Of a stretch of 22,793 nucleotides of DNA, positions 12,627 to 19,997 are shown one piece after another. The position numbers and the translations under genes are program-made. Origin of the DNA: Actinomycetota bacterium (GTDB taxonomy: Bacteria > Actinomycetota > Thermoleophilia > Gaiellales > Gaiellaceae); the NCBI GenBank assembly GCA_013813345.1, contig JACCRW010000212.1, positions 1 through 22,793 of the forward strand, given 5' to 3'. Each line of letters opens with the position of its first letter. Position 1 is the first letter of the stretch. The notes under the pieces were generated by a model that was not told the DNA's origin, searched no databases, and saw only the letters and a program-made list of their open reading frames with translations.

Positions 12627-14308
12627 CAGCTCCCGACTACCCGTTTTGCGACCTCCAAACGCTCGATCCGCTCGTCCTCTCCGGTCGCTCGGACGCGGAG
12701 ATCGACCGCCCCGTCGGCGAGGCTCTTCTTGCCGACGACGATCCGAAAGGGGCAGCCGATCAGGTCGGCATCGGCGAACTTCTCGCCGTGCCGGAGGTCG
12801 CGGTCGTCGAGCAGGACCTCGAGCCCCTCCGCGGACAGCGTCTCGGCAACCTCGTCGGCAAGAGCCAGGATCTCCGCGTCGCCCCCTGCAAGCGCGAGCA
12901 CCTGTACGTCGTAGGGCGCGATCGCCGCCGGCCAGACGATCCCATTCTCGTCGTGGTGCTGCTCGACCGCGGCCGCCATCATCCGTGCTGGTCCGATTCC
13001 GTAGCTGCCCATGATCACCGGCCGCTCCTCACCGTTCTCGTCGAGGAACCTCGTCCCGAGCGGTTCCGAGTAGCGGGTGCCGAGCTTGAAGATGTGCCCG
13101 AGCTCGATCGCCGTCTGGAAGCTGAGCGCGCCACCGCAGTGGGGGCACGTGTCGCCCTCTTTCGGTTGGCGGATGTCGGCGAAACGCGGCTCGAAGTCTC
13201 GGCCGGCCTCGACGCCACGCAGGTGGAACCCGGTCTTGTTCGCCCCTGCGACGAACTGGCCGTCGCGCAACGTCTCGTCCGCGACGATCTCGCCGACGAA
13301 GCCGACCGGCCCCAGCGAGCCGCCCTCGGCCCCGAACGCCGCGAGGATCTCCTCGTCGGTCGCAGGCCGGAAGTCGGAGCCGAGCGCCGTGACGAGCTTC
13401 GACTCCTCGAGCCGGTCGTCGCCGCGCAGGAGCGCAAGCACGACCGTCCCGTCCTGCTTCGTCACCGGCATCGCCTTCGACGTTGCGGCGAGGTCGATCC
13501 CGAGGCTCTCCGCAAGCGCCTCGCAGGTCTTGATGTCGGGCGTCTCGATCTTGGCGGGCGCCTTGAGGCGGGCGAGAGAACGGGGCGCACGTGGCACCGA
13601 GCGAGCAACCTCGAGGTCTGCGGCGAAGTCGCCGTTCTCGCAGGTGACGAGCGTGTTCTCGCCCGAGCCCGTTGGAGCCAGGAAATCGAACGACTCGCTC
13701 CCGCCCATCATTCCGGACTCCGCCTCGACACAGAACACCTCGATGCCGCTTCGCTCGTAGATGCGCTCATAGGCGCCGCGATGGAGCTCGAAGCTCTTTG
13801 CAAGCCCCTCTTCGTCGCGGTCGAAGGAGTACGAGTCCTTCATGATGAACTCGCGCAGCCGCAGTAGGCCGCCTCGGGGACGCGGCTCGTCGCGCTCCTT
13901 GATCGAGAAGTGGTAGAGGATCTGTGGTAGCTGCCGGTAGCTCTGGAGCTCCCGCGCGTGGAACGTGACCGTCTCCTCGTGCGTCATCGGCAACACGTAG
14001 TCGCGGCCGTTCCGGTCCTTCAACCTGAAAAGCTCCGGGATGTGATCGCGCTGTGTGTGCTGCCAGAGCTCGATCGGTGTCAGCACGGGCATCAGCATCT
14101 CCTGGCCGCCGATCGCGTCGATCTCCTCGCGGACGATCTGGACGCACTTCTGGTGCACGCGCCAACCAAGCGGCAGGAAGCTCCAGACCCCGGCCGTGAC
14201 CTGGCGGATGAAGCCGCCGCGGACGAGCAGCTTGTGCGAGGCGGCTTCGGCGTCGGCCGGCGCTTCGCGCAGGGTCGGAAGGAAGAGCTGGGAGGCGCGA
14301 TGGATCAT
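12626..14308 (-). CDS. proS: Prolyl-tRNA synthetase
   Basis: ProS attaches proline to tRNA-Pro. The 560-residue protein is the long bacterial form: the N-terminal class II core with motif 1 region LLVRGGFIRQVTAGVWSFLP, PMTHEETVTFHA (107-118) and the motif 2 region RDEPRPRGGLLRLREFIMKD; an inserted editing domain at about 225-390 that hydrolyses Ala-tRNA-Pro (TSKAMPV, LLRGDD and GANKTGFHLRGV seen); motif 3 in MGSYGIGPARMMAAAVEQHHDE; and the C-terminal anticodon-binding domain (about 465-560). The ATG lies 6 bases after TAGGGT, without a ribosome-binding site. The 9-base gap to ispG means the promoter overlaps the ispG stop codon. XRE and tRNA-Pro follow on the same strand. Confidence 0.97.
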   Translation of the reverse strand: MIHRASQLFLPTLREAPADAEAASHKLLVRGGFIRQVTAGVWSFLPLGWRVHQKCVQIVREEIDAIGGQEMLMPVLTPIELWQHTQRDHIPELFRLKDRNGRDYVLPMTHEETVTFHARELQSYRQLPQILYHFSIKERDEPRPRGGLLRLREFIMKDSYSFDRDEEGLAKSFELHRGAYERIYERSGIEVFCVEAESGMMGGSESFDFLAPTGSGENTLVTCENGDFAADLEVARSVPRAPRSLARLKAPAKIETPDIKTCEALAESLGIDLAATSKAMPVTKQDGTVVLALLRGDDRLEESKLVTALGSDFRPATDEEILAAFGAEGGSLGPVGFVGEIVADETLRDGQFVAGANKTGFHLRGVEAGRDFEPRFADIRQPKEGDTCPHCGGALSFQTAIELGHIFKLGTRYSEPLGTRFLDENGEERPVIMGSYGIGPARMMAAAVEQHHDENGIVWPAAIAPYDVQVLALAGGDAEILALADEVAETLSAEGLEVLLDDRDLRHGEKFADADLIGCPFRIVVGKKSLADGAVDLRVRATGEDERIERLEVAKRVVGS

Positions 14309-14314
14309 CGCGAA

Positions 14315-14320
14315 ACCCTA
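14315..14320 (-). promoter_or_regulatory. Putative -10 box of proS (leaderless)
   Basis: TAGGGT (minus strand) ends 6 bases before the proS ATG, and its first three bases are the ispG stop codon. Spacing matches the other leaderless starts in the window; the -35 is weak. Confidence 0.45.
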
Positions 14321-15451
14321 GTCGAGTGGAATCAGCGAAGCCTCGGCCATCGCGAGCGCGGCCGGCTTCGCCATCTTCAGCCGCTTCGGCCGTGGCATTC
14401 CAGCCTCGATCCAGCGGTCGATCTCGACGAAGAGCTCGTCGACCAGCGTCTCGGAGGAGACCTTCTTGAGCACGCGCCCGTGCGCGTAGAGAAAGCCGAC
14501 GTCGCGGCCGCCGGCGATTCCGAAGTCGGCGTCGCCCGCCTCCCCCGGTCCGTTCACCGCGCAACCCATCACCGCGACCTCGAATGCCTCGGGGTAGGCC
14601 TTGAGACGCTCCTCGACAACGACGGCGAGGTTCTCGACGCCGACATTGTCGCGGCCGCACGAGGGGCACGAGATCATCACGGGGCCGCGTTCCCGCAGAC
14701 CGAGCGCCTTCAGGATCTCGAAGGCGGCCTCGACCTCCTTGACCGGGTCGGCCGTGAGGGAGACGCGGATCGTGTCGCCGATCCCGTCCACGAGGAGGGC
14801 GCCCATGCCGACGGCGCTCTTGATCGAGCCGGAGAAGGGCGTGCCGGCCTCGGTGACGCCGAGGTGGAGCGGATAGGGAACCTTGTCCGCCAGCATCCGG
14901 TAGGCGCGGATCATCGTCGGCACGTGGCTCGACTTGACGGAGATCTTGAAGTCGCGGAAGTCGAACTTCTCGAGCAGCTCCACCTCCTCGAGCGCCGCCT
15001 CGACGAGCGCCTCGGCCTGGTCGGCGTGCGCGAGCTCCGCGAGGTGCTTGGGGAGCGAGCCGGAGTTAGCGCCGATCCGCATCGGGATCCCGGCTCGCCT
15101 CGCCGCGTTCACCACGAGCTCGACCTTGTCGGGCCCGCCGATGTTGCCGGGGTTGATCCGGACGGCGGCGACTCCGGCCTCGATCGCCTTGAGCGCGAGC
15201 GACGCGTTGAAGTGGATGTCCGCGATCACCGGCAGCGGCGAGAGCCGGACGATCCGCTTCAGCGCCTCGGCGTCCTCGAGCTTCGGGACGGCGCAGCGGA
15301 CGATCTCGCAGCCGGCGGAGGCGAGCGCGGCGATCTGCGCGGTCGTCGCCTCGACATCGCGCGTCGGGGTCAGGGTCATCGACTGGACGACGACCGGCGC
15401 GCCGCCCCCGATCGCGACGGTGCCGACCTTGATCCCGACGCTCGAGGGCAC
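14318..15451 (-). CDS. ispG: 4-hydroxy-3-methylbut-2-enyl diphosphate synthase (GcpE)
   Basis: IspG is the [4Fe-4S] enzyme that converts methylerythritol cyclodiphosphate to HMBPP, the penultimate MEP-pathway step. The 377-residue protein has the TIM-barrel N-terminus with VQSMTLTPTRDVEATTAQI (22-40) and VIADIHFN (75-82), RINPGNIG (98-105), and the C-terminal cluster domain with C262 and C265 (SCPSCGRDN), C297 and E304 (MGCAVNGPGE), the four ligands of the iron-sulfur cluster. Start GTG at 15449-15451 is 6 bases after TACCCT, supporting a leaderless message and a separate promoter from rseP. Two TTGTG-N9-CACAA palindromes lie upstream. Dxr, an earlier enzyme of the same pathway, is two genes away. 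Confidence 0.97.
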   Translation of the reverse strand: MPSSVGIKVGTVAIGGGAPVVVQSMTLTPTRDVEATTAQIAALASAGCEIVRCAVPKLEDAEALKRIVRLSPLPVIADIHFNASLALKAIEAGVAAVRINPGNIGGPDKVELVVNAARRAGIPMRIGANSGSLPKHLAELAHADQAEALVEAALEEVELLEKFDFRDFKISVKSSHVPTMIRAYRMLADKVPYPLHLGVTEAGTPFSGSIKSAVGMGALLVDGIGDTIRVSLTADPVKEVEAAFEILKALGLRERGPVMISCPSCGRDNVGVENLAVVVEERLKAYPEAFEVAVMGCAVNGPGEAGDADFGIAGGRDVGFLYAHGRVLKKVSSETLVDELFVEIDRWIEAGMPRPKRLKMAKPAALAMAEASLIPLD

Positions 15452-15457
15452 GGCTAC

Positions 15458-15463
15458 AGGGTA
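15458..15463 (-). promoter_or_regulatory. Putative -10 box of ispG (leaderless)
   Basis: TACCCT (minus strand) ends 6 bases before the GTG start of ispG. There is no ribosome-binding site, and the -35 is not clear. The nearer of the two palindromes begins about 24 bases upstream, close to where RNA polymerase would contact the -35 region. Confidence 0.47.
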
Positions 15464-15486
15464 GCGGCGGCCTCGTGCAAGAGGAC

Positions 15487-15507
15487 TTTGTGTTTCAACA
15501 GCACAAA
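15487..15507. repeat. Palindrome TTTGTG-N9-CACAAA upstream of ispG (copy 1)
   Basis: TTTGTG (15487-15492) and CACAAA (15502-15507) form a symmetrical site with a 9-base centre. It shares the sequence TTTGTG-Y-TGTT-NN-AACACAA (minus strand) with a second copy 60 bases away. The symmetry suits a dimeric DNA-binding protein or a short RNA hairpin; no T-run accompanies it. Confidence 0.55.
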
Positions 15508-15547
15508 CGGGAGTTCGAGCCGCGCATCATGCCGCTTACGAGCGAGC

Positions 15548-15566
15548 TTGTGTTGGAACAACACAA
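15548..15566. repeat. Palindrome TTGTGTTG-gaa-CAACACAA upstream of ispG (copy 2)
   Basis: Eight-base arms pair perfectly around GAA. Compared with copy 1 on the minus strand, 17 of 20 aligned bases agree. It lies 16 bases after the rseP stop, so it could also be the end hairpin of the dxr-rseP transcript. Confidence 0.6.
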
Positions 15567-15581
15567 AGGATCGTCGACCGC

Positions 15582-16796
15582 TCAGCTCCCGAGCCGGCCG
15601 ATGTCGTTCGTCAAGCCGATGAAGAAGAGGAGCAGGACGAGCGCGATTCCGACGACGGAGACGCGCTCGTAGACCTCGCGCGCGACCGCCTTGCCGCGGA
15701 TCCCCTCGAGCAGCGAGAAGGCGATGTGGCCGCCGTCGAGCGGCAGCAGCGGCAGCAGGTTGAGAAGCGCGAGCGAGAGACTGATCAGCCCGAGCACCCA
15801 GAGGTACGACTCCGCGCCGCGCTCGATCGCCTGGGAGGAGCCCTGGACGATCCCGACCGGGCTCGAGATCTCGTCCCGGCCGTCGCCCGTCACGAGTCGG
15901 CCGATCGAGGCGCCGATCGCCTTTGTCACGATTCCGGTGACGCGGACCGCCTGCCACGTCGAGTCGACCGGACCGAGCGCCTCGCCGCGCAATGCGAAAC
16001 CGAGGCGGAAGGCGCCGTCGGTCAGCTCCGGCCGCACCGGGCCGAGCTCGACCGGCTTGCCGGCGCGGACGACCGTCAGCGTCAGCTCCTTGCCCTCGGA
16101 GCCCGAGATGCGCTCGGGGATCTGGCTGGGCGAGTCGATCGGGGCGCCTTCGATCGCGACGATTCGGTCGCCCGGCCGCAGATCGGCGCTTGCGGCCGGC
16201 GAGTCGGCCACGATCTTGTCGACCGTCTGCGTGGCGCTGCCGCCGCCCGCCATGAAAAGCGCGGCGAAAAGGACAACCGCGAGGAGGAGGTTGGCGCCCG
16301 GGCCGGCGAAGATGACGGCCACGCGCTTCCAGGTCTTCGCACGCCAGTAGGCGTCCGGGCCGAGCGCGTCGTCGACGTCGCCGACTCCGCGTTCGGCCGC
16401 CTTCTGCGCGAGCGGGGAGAGCTCTGCGCGCTCGAGCTCCGCGGCGAGCTTGGCGACCGCCTCGCGAGAATGCACGTGATCCTCGGCCGCGAGTCGCCGC
16501 CGCAGCTCCTCGACGGCGAGGCCGAGCGAGGGCTGCTCGGCGACCGCACGCCCAAAATGGACGTCGAGATCGCCCGCGGCGGGCCGGTGCATCCCGGGGA
16601 TCTTGACGTAGCCGCCGAGCGGAATCGCGCCGATTCCGTACTCGATCCCGTTCCGCGTCGTCTTCGCGAGCGCCGGCGGGAAACCGATGTAGAACTTGCG
16701 CGGGTTCATTCCGACCGCGCGAGCGACGAAGAAGTGCCCGGCCTCGTGGATCAGGATCAAGAGACCGAGGCCCACAATGGAGATGAAGATGCTCAT
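15582..16796 (-). CDS. rseP: Site-2 protease, RseP family
   Basis: RseP-type intramembrane zinc metalloproteases cut transmembrane anti-sigma factors and remnant signal peptides. The 404-residue protein has HEAGH (17-21) in the first helix, a PDZ domain around 190-265 (VADSPAASADLRPGDRIVAI), and the NLLPLLPLDGGH segment near 355-367 providing the third zinc ligand. About 75 residues between GGYVKIPGM and YWRAKTWKRV form a charged helical insert longer than in E. coli RseP. The ATG at 16794-16796 overlaps the dxr stop (ATGA); an upstream extension of 64 residues is rejected because it lies in dxr. Pairing with dxr, cdsA and uppS is common in bacteria. Confidence 0.95.
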   Translation of the reverse strand: MSIFISIVGLGLLILIHEAGHFFVARAVGMNPRKFYIGFPPALAKTTRNGIEYGIGAIPLGGYVKIPGMHRPAAGDLDVHFGRAVAEQPSLGLAVEELRRRLAAEDHVHSREAVAKLAAELERAELSPLAQKAAERGVGDVDDALGPDAYWRAKTWKRVAVIFAGPGANLLLAVVLFAALFMAGGGSATQTVDKIVADSPAASADLRPGDRIVAIEGAPIDSPSQIPERISGSEGKELTLTVVRAGKPVELGPVRPELTDGAFRLGFALRGEALGPVDSTWQAVRVTGIVTKAIGASIGRLVTGDGRDEISSPVGIVQGSSQAIERGAESYLWVLGLISLSLALLNLLPLLPLDGGHIAFSLLEGIRGKAVAREVYERVSVVGIALVLLLFFIGLTNDIGRLGS

Positions 16797-17869
16797 GCGA
16801 CGGGCATCCCCTGCTCGGCCAGGCGACGGGCCTCCGCATCCGCCTCGACGAGCTCGTCGAGATCCCGGGCCGGCGCGCCGTCGGCACCGTCGAGAGCAGC
16901 TTCGACCACGTCGGCGATTCCGAGGAACGGCAGGCGTCCCTCGAGGAAGGCGGCGACCGCAGTCTCGTTCGCCGCGTTGTAGACGCACGGGTGGGTACCG
17001 CCGAGCTCGCCGGCCCTACGGGCGAGCGCGAGGAGCGGGAACGTCTCGAGATCGGGGGCTGCGAACTCGAGCGTGAGCCCGCTCGCCAGGTCGAGCTGAG
17101 GGAGATCCGTGGCGGCGCGGGCGGGATAGGTCAGTGCCCACGAGATCGGCACTTGCATGTCCGGATAGCCGAGATGCGCGAGCGCGGCGCCGTCCCGGAA
17201 GCGGACGAGGCCGTGCACGATCGAGCTCGGCTGCACGACTACCTCGAGCCGGTCGTAGTGAAGGCCGAAGAGGACGTGTGCCTCGATCAGCTCGAGCCCC
17301 TTGTTCGCGAGCGTAGCCGAGTCGACCGTGATCTTCGGGCCCATGTTCCAGGTCGGATGGGCGAGCGCGTCCTCGACGGTCACGTCGGCGAGCTCCTCGC
17401 GGCTGCGGCCACGGAACGGTCCGCCCGAGGCCGTGAGCACGATCGACTCGACGCTCTCTCTCGCGCTTCGCTCCAGGCATTGGAAGACGGCACTGTGCTC
17501 CGAGTCGACCGGCAGCAGCAGCCCTCCCCCGCGCTCGCGCGCGGCGAGGGCGAGGTCGCCGGCCGCGACGAGGCTCTCCTTGTTCGCGAGCGCGAGCGTG
17601 ATCCCGCGCTCGAGCGCCCAGAGGGTCGCTCCGATCCCCGCGAAGCCGACGACGGCGTTCAGGACGACGTCCGGCTCGGCCCGCTCGAGCAACTCGGTCA
17701 GGTCGCCGCCCGTCTGGACGTGCTCGACCCCATGGCTCTCCGCCAGCTTCCCGAGGTCGCTCGAGCCGGACGCGAGCGCGCAGAGCTCGAGGTCGGGGGC
17801 TGCGTCGACGACGGCGATCGCCTGCTTGCCGATCGAGCCGGTGGCTCCCAGAAGAGCGATTCGCCGCAC
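16793..17869 (-). CDS. dxr: 1-deoxy-D-xylulose 5-phosphate reductoisomerase
   Basis: Dxr makes methylerythritol phosphate from DXP with NADPH, the first committed MEP step. With the GTG at 17867-17869 the protein is 358 residues and begins MRRIALLGATGSIG, the normal Dxr N-terminus with the NADPH-binding GATGSIG loop. Other motifs: LALANKESLVAAG, LLPVDSEHSAVFQCL (metal-binding Asp and Glu), TASGGPFRG, HPTWNMGPKITVDSATLANKGLE, and the C-terminal NAANETAVAAFL. A GTG 21 bases further upstream is possible, but the shorter start is chosen because TACACT lies exactly 7 bases before it, as at other leaderless starts here. The stop overlaps the rseP ATG. Confidence 0.96.
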   Translation of the reverse strand: MRRIALLGATGSIGKQAIAVVDAAPDLELCALASGSSDLGKLAESHGVEHVQTGGDLTELLERAEPDVVLNAVVGFAGIGATLWALERGITLALANKESLVAAGDLALAARERGGGLLLPVDSEHSAVFQCLERSARESVESIVLTASGGPFRGRSREELADVTVEDALAHPTWNMGPKITVDSATLANKGLELIEAHVLFGLHYDRLEVVVQPSSIVHGLVRFRDGAALAHLGYPDMQVPISWALTYPARAATDLPQLDLASGLTLEFAAPDLETFPLLALARRAGELGGTHPCVYNAANETAVAAFLEGRLPFLGIADVVEAALDGADGAPARDLDELVEADAEARRLAEQGMPVA

Positions 17870-17876
17870 GTTCGAC

Positions 17877-17882
17877 AGTGTA
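17877..17882 (-). promoter_or_regulatory. Putative -10 box of dxr-rseP (leaderless)
   Basis: TACACT (minus strand) ends 7 bases before the GTG that gives the standard Dxr N-terminus. The same hexamer appears upstream of rpsB at 22692-22697. It decides the start codon: a message beginning here could not include the upstream GTG at 17888-17890. Confidence 0.48.
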
Positions 17883-17914
17883 GGGGGCACGGCCCCGGGA
17901 GCCTCGTCGCCGCT

Positions 17915-18712
17915 CTACGCGTAGCCGAAGGCGAGGCTGACGTAGAACGCAGCCACCGCGGCGAACAGGTGCGCGTCGATCCGGTCGAGCATGCCGCCGT
18001 GCGCGCCGAGCAACCTGCCCGAGTCCTTCACCTGGAGGTCGCGCTTGAGCGCCGACTCGAAGAGGTCGCCTGCCGCCCCCGCGAGTGCGATCGCGCCGCC
18101 GAGCACGAGCGATTCCGGGATCGAGAGGAAGTCTTGCTCGTAGAGCGCGAAGAAGACGACCGCGACCGCGACGGCGGAGCCCGCGAGGAAGCCCTCCCAG
18201 GTCTTTCCGGGCGAGAGGGTCGGCGCGAGCTTGCGACGCCCGATCAGCCGGCCGACCCCGTAGGCCGCTGTGTCGTCGGCGAATACGGCGATGAGGACGG
18301 TGAAGACGGCGAGCCGGCCGTGCTCGGGAAGCCCACGCAGGAGCAGCACATGGCCGAGTCCGAGCGCGATCCACGCCACCCCGAGCACGGTGGAGCCGAT
18401 CGTGATCGTTGCAGTCTGCCGCGTCTCGGCGATCCCGTAGAGAACGAACGCGAGGAAGAGCGTGAGCGTAAAGCCGCCCATCATCCAGGCCGCACCGCCG
18501 AGCTCGGCCCCGAGCAGGGTGGCGATCGCTCCGGCGTAGCCGGCGAGCACGAGCGGACGCAGCCCTCGCGCCATCACGTAGAGCTCGTGTAGTCCGATCA
18601 AGGCGGCCACGAGGGCGAGCGCGAGAATCCACCAGCCGCCGAGCCAGACGAGATAGAGGACGACCGGCAGGGCCACGATCGTGACCAGCAGGCGTGAGAG
18701 GAATTGAGTCAT
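17915..18712 (-). CDS. cdsA: Phosphatidate cytidylyltransferase
   Basis: CdsA makes CDP-diacylglycerol from phosphatidate and CTP, the precursor of all membrane phospholipids and the substrate of PgsA. The 265-residue protein has about eight membrane helices and the family signature S220-A-L-K-R-D-L-Q-V-K-D230-S-G, followed by HGGMLDRIDA (238-247). The motif SPGKTWEGFLAG (167-178) is also typical. The ATG at 18710-18712 overlaps the uppS stop (ATGA); a 40-residue upstream frame is discarded as part of uppS. A 45-base gap separates it from dxr. Confidence 0.96.
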   Translation of the reverse strand: MTQFLSRLLVTIVALPVVLYLVWLGGWWILALALVAALIGLHELYVMARGLRPLVLAGYAGAIATLLGAELGGAAWMMGGFTLTLFLAFVLYGIAETRQTATITIGSTVLGVAWIALGLGHVLLLRGLPEHGRLAVFTVLIAVFADDTAAYGVGRLIGRRKLAPTLSPGKTWEGFLAGSAVAVAVVFFALYEQDFLSIPESLVLGGAIALAGAAGDLFESALKRDLQVKDSGRLLGAHGGMLDRIDAHLFAAVAAFYVSLAFGYA

Positions 18713-19437
18713 CGGCCGCCGAATCGTCGCTGCCGGCTCGCGTATTCGTCGAGCGCGTCCTCCAGCTCCGCCCGACCGAAGTCGGGCCAGAGCGTGTCGA
18801 CGAAGACGAGCTCCGAGTAGGCGCTCTGCCAAAGGAGGAAGTTCGAGAGTCGCAGCTCGCCGGAGGTCCGGATCAGGAGGTCGGGATCGGGTAGGTCGGG
18901 CGCGTGCAGGCGAGCGGCGAGCCCGTCCTCGTCGATTTCACCGGCAGGAACGCCGTCCTCCACCAGCCGGCGCGCCGCATCGACGAGCTCGGCGCGACCG
19001 CCGTAGTCGAACGCGATCCAGAGGTCGAGCCGGTCGTTGCCGGCGGTCTCCTTCTCGAGAGCCTCCATTCGGGCCCGCAGCGGCTCGGGCGCGCGATCCC
19101 GGCGGCCGAAGAACCTGCTGCGCACACCCTGCGCCGCCAGGTCCGGCAGCTCCCGCTCGATCGTCTCGCCGAAGATCTCCATCAGGTCGTCGACCTCCTC
19201 GACGGGACGCGTCCAGTTCTCGGTCGAGAAGGCATAGACGGCGAGCGAGCCGATCCCGAGCTCGATTGCGGCCTCGACGGTTCGACGCAGCGCCCGCGTC
19301 CCGGCGCGATGACCGTCCGCGACCGGCAACCCATGAGCCTCCGCCCAGCGCCCGTTGCCGTCCATGATGATCGCGATGCTCGCCACGCTTCGCGCTTCGC
19401 GCGAACCGTGGTTAGAGGTTGAGTAGTGGGCGCTCAA
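18709..19437 (-). CDS. uppS: Polyprenyl diphosphate synthase, undecaprenyl type
   Basis: UppS adds isopentenyl units in cis to farnesyl diphosphate to make the C55 carrier lipid. Key motifs: IAIIMDGNGRWA with catalytic D26, GHRAGTRALRRTVE, the AVYAFSTENWTRP substrate loop, DLWIAFDYGGRAELVDAARRL, and the C-terminal RTSGELRLSNFLLWQSAYSEL. The 242-residue frame begins with TTG at 19435-19437, overlapping the frr stop, but GGAGG is only one base away, which is too close. A GTG at 19384-19386, giving ASIAIIMDGN directly after the start, is a credible alternative. The exact chain length made, C50 or C55, cannot be judged from sequence. Confidence 0.93.
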   Translation of the reverse strand: MSAHYSTSNHGSREARSVASIAIIMDGNGRWAEAHGLPVADGHRAGTRALRRTVEAAIELGIGSLAVYAFSTENWTRPVEEVDDLMEIFGETIERELPDLAAQGVRSRFFGRRDRAPEPLRARMEALEKETAGNDRLDLWIAFDYGGRAELVDAARRLVEDGVPAGEIDEDGLAARLHAPDLPDPDLLIRTSGELRLSNFLLWQSAYSELVFVDTLWPDFGRAELEDALDEYASRQRRFGGR

Positions 19438-19997
19438 ACCTCCATGATCTCTGTTTCCTTGTGCTTGATCAGCCCGTCGATCGTCTTCGTGTGCTCGTCG
19501 GTCAGCTTCTGCACCTGCGCCTCGCCGCGCCGCTCCTCGTCGTCTCCGACCTCGCCGTTTCGGACCAGCTCCTCGAGGCCCTTCATGACGTCGCGACGCA
19601 CGTTCCGGATTGCGATCTTGCCGTCCTCGCCGTACTTGCGCACGAGCTTGACGAGCTCCTTGCGGCGCTCCTCGGTGAGCTGCGGGATCGGCAGGCGCAC
19701 GACCTTGCCGTCGCTCGAGGGTGTCAGGCCGAGATCGGATTCCTGGATCGCCTTCTCGATTGCCTTCAGCTGGGTCGGATCGAAGGGCTGGACGGTCAGG
19801 AGGCGCGGCTCGGGCGCGCCGATCGTTGCCATGTTCTTCAGCGGCGTCGGCGTGCCGTAGTAGTCGATCGTGATCCTGTCGAGCAGCGCGGCTGACGCGC
19901 GCCCGGTGCGGACGCTGTTGAACTCGGTTCGCGTTGTCTCGATCGATCGGTCCATGCGGCGGGTCGCGTCTTGGAGGAACTCCTCGATCGTCGCCAT
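19434..19997 (-). CDS. frr: Ribosome-recycling factor
   Basis: RRF works with EF-G to split the post-termination ribosome. The 187-residue protein has the usual length and sequence: TEFNSVRTGRASAALLDRI (about 24-42), YYGTPTPLKNMATIGAPEPR (the hinge-domain start), and the C-terminal helices TEERRKELVKLVRKYGEDGKIAIRNVRRD. The ATG at 19995-19997 follows the pyrH stop with no gap. Its end ATGGAGGTTTGA doubles as a possible ribosome-binding site for uppS. Confidence 0.97.
   Translation of the reverse strand: MATIEEFLQDATRRMDRSIETTRTEFNSVRTGRASAALLDRITIDYYGTPTPLKNMATIGAPEPRLLTVQPFDPTQLKAIEKAIQESDLGLTPSSDGKVVRLPIPQLTEERRKELVKLVRKYGEDGKIAIRNVRRDVMKGLEELVRNGEVGDDEERRGEAQVQKLTDEHTKTIDGLIKHKETEIMEV

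Noticed and set aside
15487..15566. Calling the two palindromes Rex operators
   Set aside because: The half-site spacing is 9 instead of 8 and no regulator gene lies nearby, so the name is not justified.
13958..15622. Long plus-strand open frame antisense to proS and ispG
   Set aside because: Composition is Asp/Arg/Leu-rich without domains, while the opposite strand encodes two well-defined enzymes.
16991..18592. Long plus-strand open frame antisense to dxr and cdsA
   Set aside because: It is a mirror of GC-rich codon bias; no motifs are recognisable.
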